Origin: Halostella limicola
Lineage (GTDB): Archaea > Halobacteriota > Halobacteria > Halobacteriales > Natronoarchaeaceae
Assembly: GCF_003675875.1 (NCBI RefSeq)
Contig: NZ_RCDI01000003.1
Coordinates: 620,001-684,000 of the forward strand
Reading direction: 5' to 3'
Length of the DNA stretch: 64,000 nucleotides
Every line of letters begins with the position of its first letter. Position 1 is the stretch's first letter. Below are positions 16,838 through 24,439 of this stretch, in pieces. The position numbers and the translations under genes were made by a program. Below the pieces are notes generated by a model that was not told where the DNA came from, did not search any database, and saw nothing but the letters and a program-made list of their open reading frames with translations.

Positions 16838-17326
16838 TTACGCCGCCGCTTCGTCCGCGAAGTACTCGTCGTACTCGCCCGCGTCGATCCGTTCTTTGAA
16901 CTCGCGGGGGTTCTCGCCCTCGATGGTGACGCCCAGCGAGGTGCAGGTGCCCACGACCTCCTTCGCGGCGTTTTTCAGGTCGTACGAGAGCAGGTCGGGG
17001 TGTTTCTGCTCCGCGATCTGCATGACCTGCTCGACCGAGAGGTCGGCGACGAAGTTCTCCTGGGGTTCGCCACTGCCGGTCTCGAAGCCGGCCTCGTCCT
17101 TGATCAGTTCCGCCGTCGGGGGGACGCCGACTTCGATCTCGAAGGAGCCGTCGTCCTCGTACTCGACGGTGACGGGCACTTCCGTGCCGTCGAACGCTTC
17201 CGTCTGGTCGTTGATCTCGCCGACGACGGCCTGCACGTCCACAGGCGTCGGTCCGAGCTCGGGACCGAGCGGCGGGCCAGGGTTGGCCTGGCCGCCCGGA
17301 ACGAGCACTTCGATAGTACCAGCCAT
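16838..17326 (-). CDS. rpl11: Ribosomal protein uL11
   Basis: A 162-residue L11 protein binding the GTPase-associated centre of 23S rRNA. Motifs: VPGGQANPGPPLGPELGPTPVDVQ (N-terminal domain) and, in the C-terminal domain, VMQIAEQKHPDLLSYDLKNAAKEVVGTCTSLGVTI. ATG 17326 is preceded at the leaderless distance by the TATA box CTTAAAC (17350-17357), so L11 has its own promoter and is not part of the L1-L10-L12 transcript. Confidence 0.95.
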   Translation of the reverse strand: MAGTIEVLVPGGQANPGPPLGPELGPTPVDVQAVVGEINDQTEAFDGTEVPVTVEYEDDGSFEIEVGVPPTAELIKDEAGFETGSGEPQENFVADLSVEQVMQIAEQKHPDLLSYDLKNAAKEVVGTCTSLGVTIEGENPREFKERIDAGEYDEYFADEAAA

Positions 17327-17349
17327 ACGGGAAGGAACCGCCGGGTGAG

Positions 17350-17357
17350 GTTTAAGA
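17350..17357 (-). promoter_or_regulatory. TATA box of rpl11
   Basis: The minus strand reads TCTTAAACC about 27 bases before ATG 17326. Confidence 0.5.
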
Positions 17358-17413
17358 GTTGCTTTTCGCCCCCGCCCGCGGGGAGCGGTCACACCCTCCG
17401 TCGCGTCCGGCGC

Positions 17414-17719
17414 TCACTCACCCACCGCGTCGTCCCGCCACTCGCCGAACGCGGTGAGCACGTCCGCTTCCTCGAACCGTTCGACGCAGGGGACGTCGTA
17501 CGGGTGGGCCTCCTCGACGCGCTCGATCAGGTCACCGTACGCCTCGTCGGTCGTCTTCGCCAGCAGGATCACCTCCTCGTCCTCGTGTATCTCGCCCTCC
17601 CAGCGGTACGTCGACCGGCAGTCGACGCGGTTGACGCAGGCTGCGAGGTGCTCCTCGACGAGCGTCGACGCGAGATCGGCCGCGGCCTCGGGCGGCGCGG
17701 TGATGTACGCGGTCGGCAT
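17414..17719 (-). CDS. cutA: CutA1-like divalent-cation tolerance protein
   Basis: A 101-residue CutA1 homologue, a trimeric PII-like fold. Motifs: AYITAPPEAAADLASTLVEEHLAACVNRV, then YRWEGEIHEDEEVILLAKT and HPYDVPCVERF. These are the usual conserved blocks. The family was named for copper tolerance in E. coli, but its true role is unclear, so no metal function should be assumed. ATG 17719 gives the usual family length. Confidence 0.92.
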   Translation of the reverse strand: MPTAYITAPPEAAADLASTLVEEHLAACVNRVDCRSTYRWEGEIHEDEEVILLAKTTDEAYGDLIERVEEAHPYDVPCVERFEEADVLTAFGEWRDDAVGE

Positions 17720-17750
17720 GGCCGGCGGTTCGCCCGGTTCCGAAAAAAGC

Positions 17751-17933
17751 CTACTCCTCGAACGGCTTGAACGCGCCGTTGATGTCCCACTCGTGGATGC
17801 AGTAGGGGCTCCCGACCTTCCGTTCGCCGTCCTGCTCGCGGATGCGCCAGGTCTCGTCGTCGTCGTCCCAGTACTCGATGCGACCGCAGCGTTCGCACTC
17901 GCGGAGCGACGGGGTACGGAGTGCTGTGCCCAT
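17751..17933 (-). CDS. HEWD family small protein
   Basis: A 60-residue haloarchaeal small protein. It has one CxxC pair (ECERCGR), a third Cys further on (SPYCIHEWD) and the HEWDINGAF signature that gives the family its name. It may bind zinc with His as a fourth ligand. The role is unknown. ATG 17933 lies about 27 bases after a TATA box (TTATATAC, 17952-17962), so it is leaderless and independently transcribed. Confidence 0.8.
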   Translation of the reverse strand: MGTALRTPSLRECERCGRIEYWDDDDETWRIREQDGERKVGSPYCIHEWDINGAFKPFEE

Positions 17934-17951
17934 GGTCGATCCATCGATGTG

Positions 17952-17962
17952 GAAGTATATAA
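17952..17962 (-). promoter_or_regulatory. TATA box of the HEWD gene
   Basis: The minus strand reads GAATTATATAC 20-30 bases before ATG 17933. Confidence 0.5.
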
Positions 17963-18131
17963 TTCTATTATTCCGGCGGGTCCGCACCTTCGATTCCTCA
18001 AATCATTCGTCCGAAAGCGACGGTTCGATTCAGTCAGAACTGGACGAGCGTTGAATTGGTGGGCTGGAAACGACGGCGGCGTCCCCGCGACGACCCCCAT
18101 CTCGTTGTGCCTGCGCGTCGTAGCCGGGCCC

Positions 18132-18743
18132 ATGCCCTCCAGACGCGCGCTCATCGCGACGTTCGGATCGGCCGTGACCGCCCTCGTCGCCGGTTGCGCG
18201 GACGACGACGCGGACAGCGGTGACGCCGACGCTACGGACGACGGCAACGACAGCAACAGCGACGCCGGCGGCGGGTCCCTGCAGATCGTCTCCGACGCGT
18301 TCGAGGCCGGCGGCGAGTTCCCGGAGCGCCACACCTGCGACGGCGCGGACGAGTCCCCGCCGCTGTCGATCGAGGGGAGTCCCGACGACGCCGAGGCGCT
18401 CGCCCTCGTCCTCGACGACCCCGACGCCGGCGAGGAGCCGTTCGTCCACTGGCTGCTCTGGAACGTGCCGGCAGACTCGGGGGAGATCCCGGGCGGCCTC
18501 CCGCAGAGCGAGACAGTCGAGGAACTCGACGGCGCGCGACAGGGGACGAATGACTTCGGCGAGGTCGGCTACCGCGGTCCGTGTCCGCCGGAGGGCGACG
18601 ACGCGCACACGTATCGCTTCCGGGCGTACGCGCTGGCGTCGCCGCTCGGCGTCGAGGCCGGCGCAGAGACGGACCCGGTGCTGTCGGCAATCGAAGACCG
18701 GATGCTGACCAGCGCGCAGACTTCGGCCGACTACGAGCGGTGA
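18132..18743 (+). CDS. YbhB/YbcL (PEBP-like) lipoprotein
   Basis: A 203-residue protein of the phosphatidylethanolamine-binding/Raf-kinase-inhibitor-like family. The N-terminus MPSRRALIATFGSAVTALVAGC is a Tat lipoprotein signal with lipobox LVAGC. An Asp-rich linker follows (about 23-47). The PEBP core has FPERHTCDGADESPPL, LALVLDDPDAG, FVHWLLWNVPAD and the GYRGPCPPEGDDAHTYRFRAYAL block. It is likely anchored outside the membrane. The ligand is unknown. The open frame extends upstream, but the lipobox fixes the start at 18132. Confidence 0.9.
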   Translation: MPSRRALIATFGSAVTALVAGCADDDADSGDADATDDGNDSNSDAGGGSLQIVSDAFEAGGEFPERHTCDGADESPPLSIEGSPDDAEALALVLDDPDAGEEPFVHWLLWNVPADSGEIPGGLPQSETVEELDGARQGTNDFGEVGYRGPCPPEGDDAHTYRFRAYALASPLGVEAGAETDPVLSAIEDRMLTSAQTSADYER

Positions 18744-18756
18744 GGCCGACGCGCGG

Positions 18757-19110
18757 CTACTCCTCGACCACAGCGTCGTCCTCGACGTTGGGCGCGCCGA
18801 CTGCCAGCAGCGTCCCGTCCTCCGTCGCCGTGATCTGCCGCCATGCCTCCGGGTCGACGACGACGAAGTCGCCCGCCTCCATCGTCACCGTCTCGTCCTC
18901 CACCGCTATCTCGAACCGGCCGTCGATCGCGTAGTACAGTTCCTCCTGTTCCTCCTGCCGATGGCGGTTGTTCGACTCGCCCTCGGTGTAGGTCCAGACG
19001 CTGGGGCGCATCTTCTCGGGGCGCAGTTCGTAGCCGACGGCCTTCAGGCCGGGTTCGACGCCGTCGACGTCGTGCTCGTCGAGGTCGTCGAGGCTTGTCT
19101 TCTCGTACAT
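18757..19110 (-). CDS. Cupin domain protein
   Basis: A 117-residue single-domain cupin. Motif 1 is unusual (RHRQEEQEELYYAIDGRFEI; metal His/Glu positions partly present) and motif 2 is VVVDPEAWRQI, which lacks the usual His. Metal binding is therefore doubtful. It may be a sugar or small-ligand-binding cupin. Start 19110 is favoured over an ATG five codons upstream because an A+T-rich box lies about 27 bases before it. Confidence 0.8.
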   Translation of the reverse strand: MYEKTSLDDLDEHDVDGVEPGLKAVGYELRPEKMRPSVWTYTEGESNNRHRQEEQEELYYAIDGRFEIAVEDETVTMEAGDFVVVDPEAWRQITATEDGTLLAVGAPNVEDDAVVEE

Positions 19111-19189
19111 GGTCGCCGGTTCCACGTCTCGTCGGAAAAGTTCGGAGGTCGGCAGAGGCGGCGGTACCGGGGCGGACGGCGCGCCGCGC

Positions 19190-20026
19190 TCACCGGAACG
19201 TCGTGTCGCCGACCTGCTCGACGCCGGGGTAGTCGCCGTATCGGTCGAACGTCTCGGGGTCGTGGCCGTAGATAGCGTTCGGCTCGCGGTCGGCGACGAC
19301 CTCGCGGATCCGCGGGACCGCGACGTCGGCCCACATGCCGTGGTCCCAGTTGGCGCCCGGCTGGACCGTCTCGGGGAAGACGTTCCCCTCGCGAAAGGCG
19401 GCGTCGCCGACCAGAAACACCGGCTCCTCCAGTTCGGTGAAGACGAGGCCGATCATCCCCGGCGCGTGGCCGGGGAGGTGGACCCACTCGATTCCCGGGA
19501 CGACCTCGCCGCGGTCGCCCTCAACCGGCCGCCAGTCGAGGCCGTCGTGCGTGTAGTCCGCGGGCACCCACGCGCTCCGGTCGAGCGGGTCCTGAAAGAC
19601 GTTCCCTGCGTAGAACGCCCACTCGAGTTCGTCGCGGTGGGCGTACACCGGGACGTCCTCGTCGGCGAACAGCCGGAGGTTGCCGGCGTGGTCGTTGTGC
19701 AGGTGCGTCTGGACGACGGCGTCGACGTCGCCCGGCGCGAGCCCGACCTGCTCCAGGCGGTTCTCGAACAGGTGCTCCTCGTCGTGCGTCCACGGCACCG
19801 TCTCCTGCAGCCAGTCCGGCCAGTAGCCGTCCATCCCGTCCGGGTGACCGCCGGTGTCGACGACGACCGTGCGCTCGTCGTCCTCGTACACCAGCGAGAA
19901 CGTGGGGATCCGGATGAAGTCCATCTCCGACTCCGCGTTCGAGCGGGTAGCGAGGTTCTGCAGCGGGAAGTGAAACCGGACGTCGACCTCGAGATAACCG
20001 TGGTCGAGGAGGTACAGCTCGGGCAT
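19190..20026 (-). CDS. Metallo-beta-lactamase-fold hydrolase, AHL-lactonase-like
   Basis: A 278-residue MBL-fold protein. The metal motif THLHNDHAG (residues 107-115) is complete, with later ligands in LPGHAPG, VGDAAF and a final YGHDPE. The opening LYLLDHGYLEVD and overall layout match the N-acyl homoserine lactonase (AttM/AiiA) branch. Lactonase activity is a family inference, and other esterases share this layout. ATG 20026 sits about 28 bases after a TATA-like GGTATTT, so a leaderless start is likely. Confidence 0.85.
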   Translation of the reverse strand: MPELYLLDHGYLEVDVRFHFPLQNLATRSNAESEMDFIRIPTFSLVYEDDERTVVVDTGGHPDGMDGYWPDWLQETVPWTHDEEHLFENRLEQVGLAPGDVDAVVQTHLHNDHAGNLRLFADEDVPVYAHRDELEWAFYAGNVFQDPLDRSAWVPADYTHDGLDWRPVEGDRGEVVPGIEWVHLPGHAPGMIGLVFTELEEPVFLVGDAAFREGNVFPETVQPGANWDHGMWADVAVPRIREVVADREPNAIYGHDPETFDRYGDYPGVEQVGDTTFR

Positions 20027-20107
20027 GCTCGTTCGCTCCACCTATCCGGGCAAATACCTTTGGGGCAACGGCTTATGTCCGTGGCCGTTGCCAGTGCTCC
20101 CGTAACG

Positions 20108-20251
20108 ATGGAGAAGTGTCCAGTCTGTGGCGAGGAGCTCTACGAGGGGGAGGACGAACAGTACGTCACCGAGTACCAGGGTGAGCAGTTCCGCTTCTGC
20201 TCCGAGGACCACCGCGACGAGTTCGAGTCGTCGCCGGGCGAGTACACCTGA
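20108..20251 (+). CDS. YHS/TRASH-type small zinc protein (47 aa)
   Basis: A 47-residue protein: MEKCPVCGEELYEG, then FRFCSEDHRDEFESSPGEY. The CPVCG pair plus a downstream Cys and Asp/His match the YHS/TRASH metal-binding knuckle, often a metal-sensing or metallochaperone module. An in-frame ATG at 20075 would add 11 residues (MSVAVASAPVT). 20108 is preferred because it starts at the domain. The gene is divergent from the lactonase-like gene. Confidence 0.75.
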   Translation: MEKCPVCGEELYEGEDEQYVTEYQGEQFRFCSEDHRDEFESSPGEYT

Positions 20252-20291
20252 CCGGCGGTAATTTCAACTTGCCCGCCGTCGCGGGTCGGGT

Positions 20292-21587
20292 ATGGTCTAT
20301 CATGACATAGAGCGGTCGCCGAGAGACGACCTCCGCGACCTGCAGGGCGACCGTCTGGCCGACACCGTCCGCCGCGCGTACGAGAACGTACCGTTCTACC
20401 GCGACGCGCTGGACGACGCCGGCGTCGCCCCGGACGACGTCACCGACATCGACGACGTCGAACGTCTGCCGTTCACCACGAAGGAAGACTTCCGCGACGA
20501 GTACCCGGACGGCCTCTTCGCGGTCGACGACGAGGCGGTCCGCCGGATCCACGCCTCCTCCGGAACGACCGGGAAGCCGAAGATCGTTGCCTACACCGAG
20601 GGCGACCTCGAACTCTGGCGAGCGGTGATGGCGCGGTCGCTCGCCGCGGCGGGCGTCGAACCCGGCGACACCGTCCAGAACGCGTACGGCTACGGTCTCT
20701 TCACGGGCGGTCTGGGCTTTCACGACGGGGTCGAAGAACTCGGCGCGACCGTGATCCCGACCGGCGGCGGCAACACCGCCCAGCAGATCGAGATGCTGCA
20801 GGACCTGGAGAGCGACGCGTTCGCCTGCACGCCGTCGTACTGCCTCTACCTCGCCGAGCGGCTCGACGAGCGCGGGGTCGACCCCGCGGACCTCTCGGTG
20901 TCGACGGTGACCATCGGGGCGGAGCCGTTCACCGACCCGATGCGCGAGGCGATCGAGGACGCCCTCGACGTCACCGCCATCGACGTGTACGGCCTCTCCG
21001 AGATCATCGGTCCCGGCGTCTCGATCGAGTGCGAGGCGGCTCAGGACGGCCTGCACGTCTGGGAGGACCACTTCTACCCCGAGATCGTCGACCCGGACAC
21101 CGGCGAGGTGGTAGACGAGGGCGAGGAGGGAGAACTCGTCCTGACGACGCTCACGAAGGAGGCGCTGCCGGTCCTGCGCTACCGGACGGGGGACATCACC
21201 AGTCTCACCCGCGAGGAGTGCGACTGCGGCCGGACGCACGTCCGCATGGACAACGTCACCGGCCGGACCGACGACCTGCTCATCGTCCGCGGCGTCAACG
21301 TGTACGCCAGCCAGATAGAGTCGGTCGTGGTCGACGTGGACGACGTCGCGCCCCACTACCGCATCGACCTCGACCGGGAGGAGGGGCTGGACCGGCTGGC
21401 GATCACCGTGGAGCACGACCCGGCGTACGACGGCGACGCCGAAGCGCTCGAAGAACGGGTGCGCGACCGCCTCGACGAGACGCTCGCGCTCACTCCCGAC
21501 GACCTCTCCGTCGTCGGCCCCGGCGAGATAGAGCGGACCGAGGTCGGGAAGGTACAGCGGGTGTACGACCACCGCGACGACGTGTGA
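20292..21587 (+). CDS. paaK: Phenylacetate-CoA ligase-like adenylate-forming enzyme
   Basis: A 431-residue enzyme of the PaaK branch of acyl-CoA ligases. Order: RRAYENVPFYRDALDDAGV, FTTKEDFRDEYPDGL, the AMP-binding loop IHASSGTTGKPKIVAY, YGYGLFTGGLGFHDG, DVYGLSEIIGPGVSIEC, RYRTGDIT, and the C-terminal AMP-binding domain ending RTEVGKVQRVYD. It activates an aryl or acyl acid with ATP and CoA. The acid is not decided. No phenylacetate-degradation genes are beside it, so the gene symbol marks similarity only. Confidence 0.85.
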   Translation: MVYHDIERSPRDDLRDLQGDRLADTVRRAYENVPFYRDALDDAGVAPDDVTDIDDVERLPFTTKEDFRDEYPDGLFAVDDEAVRRIHASSGTTGKPKIVAYTEGDLELWRAVMARSLAAAGVEPGDTVQNAYGYGLFTGGLGFHDGVEELGATVIPTGGGNTAQQIEMLQDLESDAFACTPSYCLYLAERLDERGVDPADLSVSTVTIGAEPFTDPMREAIEDALDVTAIDVYGLSEIIGPGVSIECEAAQDGLHVWEDHFYPEIVDPDTGEVVDEGEEGELVLTTLTKEALPVLRYRTGDITSLTREECDCGRTHVRMDNVTGRTDDLLIVRGVNVYASQIESVVVDVDDVAPHYRIDLDREEGLDRLAITVEHDPAYDGDAEALEERVRDRLDETLALTPDDLSVVGPGEIERTEVGKVQRVYDHRDDV

Positions 21588-21755
21588 TCCCCGTCCGGAG
21601 GTTTATACCGCAGAACGGGACCAGCCCCGCCGTGCACTGATCCGCGCGGTGGCGGTCGAGGCGGGTGCACGGCGCACCGCACCGCGTTCCCCACGCGCCG
21701 TCTGTTCGCACTCCTGAGGCCCGAGCGTCGCGGCTCTCGGTCGACGGCCGCGAGG

Positions 21756-22259
21756 TCACCCCTCCGTGCCGACCTTCGCCCGCTCCAGCGTGTACACGTT
21801 CTCCGGGTGGCTCTCGTCGCCGATCTTCGTCTCGCTTTCGCCGGTCTGTTCGAACCCGTGGTGGTCGTAGAAGGCGTTCCCGAGCTCGTTCTCCGCGAGC
21901 ACCATCGCGCGGATGCGCTCGACGCCCTTCCCGAACAGCTCGTCGCGTACCGCCGCCAGCAGTTCGGCACCGACCCCCTCCCGTCGTCGCTCCGGGGCGA
22001 CGTACAGCCGGAGGAGGTCGCCCTCTTCTTCGTCCCAGACGACGTGGGCGAACCCGGCCACGCCGTCGTCGTCGGCGACGTATATCTCCGCGTCGTTCGC
22101 GTCGACCACCGACGTCAGCTTCTCCTCGGCGTACCAGTCGTCGACGGTGTCGTCTATCGTCTCCCGACTGACGAACTCGGGGTAGTCATGCTCCCAGGCG
22201 CGCTCCGCCACCCGATTGACGGCCTCGACGTCGCCGCCGGTCGCTGGACGGATCTCCAT
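21756..22259 (-). CDS. GNAT family N-acetyltransferase
   Basis: A 167-residue GNAT. MEIRPATGGDVEAVNRVAERAW is the usual opening. VAGFAHVVWDEEEGDLLRLYVAPERRREGVGAELLAAV contains the acetyl-CoA loop (RRREGVG). AMVLAENELGNAFYDHHGFE is motif B. It is probably a protein or small-molecule acetyltransferase with unknown acceptor. The gene stands alone, convergent with the CoA ligase. Confidence 0.9.
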   Translation of the reverse strand: MEIRPATGGDVEAVNRVAERAWEHDYPEFVSRETIDDTVDDWYAEEKLTSVVDANDAEIYVADDDGVAGFAHVVWDEEEGDLLRLYVAPERRREGVGAELLAAVRDELFGKGVERIRAMVLAENELGNAFYDHHGFEQTGESETKIGDESHPENVYTLERAKVGTEG

Positions 22260-22471
22260 GGTCGAATTTCGGGTAATAATCCGTTATCTTTTTCGCCGGA
22301 TGTCGGATCGCTGGGTGATCGGGGAGACGTTTGGACGGGCTTGTCCCAAGCTCCTTTAGTATAACACCGTATCGTTGACTCGGGGCGACATGGGGTGAGA
22401 CCGGGGCCGGTCAGGGCGACCGGAGGGGATGGGGGCGAACCATCCATCCGACGGAGAGGCGGAGCCACACA

Positions 22472-23077
22472 ATGTCACACCGAAGACACACCGAAACGCG
22501 GGCCGAGACGGGACAGGGGCATCCGACAAGCGCTCGTTCGATCGAGGTCGACGACTCGTCGACCTCGGAGACGAGAGAGGACGAGCTCGCGTGGCCGTTT
22601 CTCTCGCCCGCGATCACCGACTGTTCCGAGTGTCGACGCGGCCGACCGACGACGGTCTCCGGGGGGACGACCGTCCGTCAGGGGGGATCGGCAGACGCCG
22701 TGGGGGGCGACGCCGCGACGACTATCGAGTCCGACACCGGAACGGAATCGGTGCGACTCGAACCGGGCACCGTCGCGGCGCTGTACGCCGCGGTCGGTCC
22801 GGAAGCGGACCTCTTCACCGTTCACGTCCACGCCGATCCGGCCTACACCGTCCGCCTCAGAGGGCCGGACGGCGTCGTGAGCCGGACGATCAGCGCGACC
22901 GGGGGGTCGGGCGACAACGTGGGGGTCGTGACGTGGACGGTCGAAGCGCCGCCGCGGGGGCGGTGGACGGTCGAGGTCCGGGCACCGGCCGACGCTTCGC
23001 GCGAGCGAGTGTCGGTGACGTTCGGTACGCTGGCGGGGGACGGGGCAGTCGTACCATCGCCGGGTCCGAGCGAATAG
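22472..23077 (+). CDS. Hypothetical protein with C-terminal beta-rich domain
   Basis: A 201-residue predicted protein. The first 75 residues are low-complexity Ser/Thr/Arg/Asp sequence with one CxxC pair (SECR region). The remainder (about 85-190) is beta-rich with RLRGPDGVVSRTISATG and APPRGRWTVEVRAPADASRERVSVTFGT, like a pre-peptidase or adhesin-type sandwich. There is no signal peptide, which is odd for such a domain. This acidic frame is preferred over an overlapping Arg-rich frame. A TATA-like CTTTAGTATAAC at 22351-22362 would give a leader of about 85 bases. Confidence 0.45.
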   Translation: MSHRRHTETRAETGQGHPTSARSIEVDDSSTSETREDELAWPFLSPAITDCSECRRGRPTTVSGGTTVRQGGSADAVGGDAATTIESDTGTESVRLEPGTVAALYAAVGPEADLFTVHVHADPAYTVRLRGPDGVVSRTISATGGSGDNVGVVTWTVEAPPRGRWTVEVRAPADASRERVSVTFGTLAGDGAVVPSPGPSE

Positions 23078-23134
23078 TTTTTCTCGACGGTCGACACGCG
23101 ACGGCGGAGAAATAGCGAACGGCGAGCGCCGCCG

Positions 23135-24439
23135 TCAGAGCGGCGACTGCATCGTCGGCGTCAGCACGTCGTAGGGACCGAGGTCCTCGTCGGACTGCCA
23201 GGCCTGCTCGCCGGGCGTCTCGTGTTCGAGTTCGAGCACGGTCAGCCCCTTGCCGATGTCGCTGCCGAGGGTGTACGTCCGGGGACCGTCGACGGGGAGG
23301 TCCTCGGCCGTCCAGTACGCCGTCCCCTCGGGCGCGAACGCGGCGAGTTCCTCAGGCGCGGTCGGGTCCTCGATGCTGTACGCGCGGATGCCGCCCTCGT
23401 AGAACGAGGCGAACACCTTGTCCTCGCGGACGTCGAAGTTGTGGGAGGTCCGAACGGCGTCAGCGGGGTCGTCTGGCGCAGGAATGTAGCCGATATGTCC
23501 CTCGTAGGGGTTCGAGGGCGTGGAATCCGTCGAGAGATCGCTCGTGTCGAAGACGCGGATGCCGCCGTGATCACCGGGGATGACGGTGTCCTCGAACGGC
23601 CCGGGGAACGTCTCCGCGCCGACGAGCGTATAGTCGCCCGAGGGCGTCGGCTGGACGTAGTGGGCGTTCGTCTTCTCCCCGCCGAGATATCGCTCGTATC
23701 GCTCGGCCGTGTCCTCCGGCTGTTTTCCGGCGTCGTCGGCCGCGCCGAAGTGGGCGACCGCGGTCGGGTCCGTCGGATCGGACACGTCCGCGACGACCAC
23801 GCCGGCGTCCCAGAAGCACATGTACGCCAGGTCGTCCTGCACGTACAGGTCGTGGATTGGGTTGATCCCCGCCTCGGCCATGTCCTCGTGGGCGTCGCGA
23901 AGCATCCACGCGCCGCCGCTGCCACGCTCCTCGCCTTCGAGGCTCACGGGGTTCGCGGGGTCGGAGATGTCGACGATCACCATCCGCGAATGCGTGAAGT
24001 CGTCGTTGATGCAGAGGTACGCGTAGTCCCCCTGCAGGAAGCAGTTGTGGACGCCGCTGGCGGCCTCGTAGAACGACAGTTCTACCGGCGTCGCCGGGTC
24101 GCTCACGTCGTAGAACGTGACGCCGGGCGGGTCGCCGTCGTTTGCCAGCGCCGCCAGGTCGCCGTCGATTTTCACGTCGACGTTGTCCTCGCCCTGCGCG
24201 GTGGCGGTGCCGCCTAGCACCGGCAGCTCGGGGTCGCTCACGTCGACGGTGGCGATGGCCGTGCCGTTCGCGGAGTACGCCCAGTCCCCCTGGACGACCG
24301 CCTCGTGCGTGCCGGCGTCCAGCGCCTCGCCGGCGAGTTCGTACCGCCACTCCGAGGCCACGGCCGTGCCGCTCAGGATGCTGGTTCCGACGATCGATGC
24401 GCCAGTCGCCTTGATGAAGTCGCGTCTGTCGAAGGTCAT
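23135..24439 (-). CDS. Tat-exported LVIVD-repeat beta-propeller protein (second of pair)
   Basis: A 434-residue exported protein. MTFDRRDFIKATGASIVGTSIL is a clear Tat signal. The rest is a series of propeller blades of the LVIVD type, each ending like VTFYDVSDPATPVEL, MVIVDISDPANPVSL, GVVVADVSDPTDPTAVA, IRVFDTSD or IRAYSIEDPTAPEEL. Such propellers bind partner proteins or surface polymers. No enzymatic motif is seen. Its ATG overlaps the stop of the preceding LVIVD gene (ATGA), so it is the last gene of a three-gene operon starting with a subtilisin-like protease. Confidence 0.85.
   Translation of the reverse strand: MTFDRRDFIKATGASIVGTSILSGTAVASEWRYELAGEALDAGTHEAVVQGDWAYSANGTAIATVDVSDPELPVLGGTATAQGEDNVDVKIDGDLAALANDGDPPGVTFYDVSDPATPVELSFYEAASGVHNCFLQGDYAYLCINDDFTHSRMVIVDISDPANPVSLEGEERGSGGAWMLRDAHEDMAEAGINPIHDLYVQDDLAYMCFWDAGVVVADVSDPTDPTAVAHFGAADDAGKQPEDTAERYERYLGGEKTNAHYVQPTPSGDYTLVGAETFPGPFEDTVIPGDHGGIRVFDTSDLSTDSTPSNPYEGHIGYIPAPDDPADAVRTSHNFDVREDKVFASFYEGGIRAYSIEDPTAPEELAAFAPEGTAYWTAEDLPVDGPRTYTLGSDIGKGLTVLELEHETPGEQAWQSDEDLGPYDVLTPTMQSPL

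Noticed and set aside
22429-23115. Alternative frame over the hypothetical gene at 22472-23077
   Set aside because: Its translation is Arg/Gly-rich and low in hydrophobic residues, unlike real haloarchaeal proteins. The acidic frame fits better.
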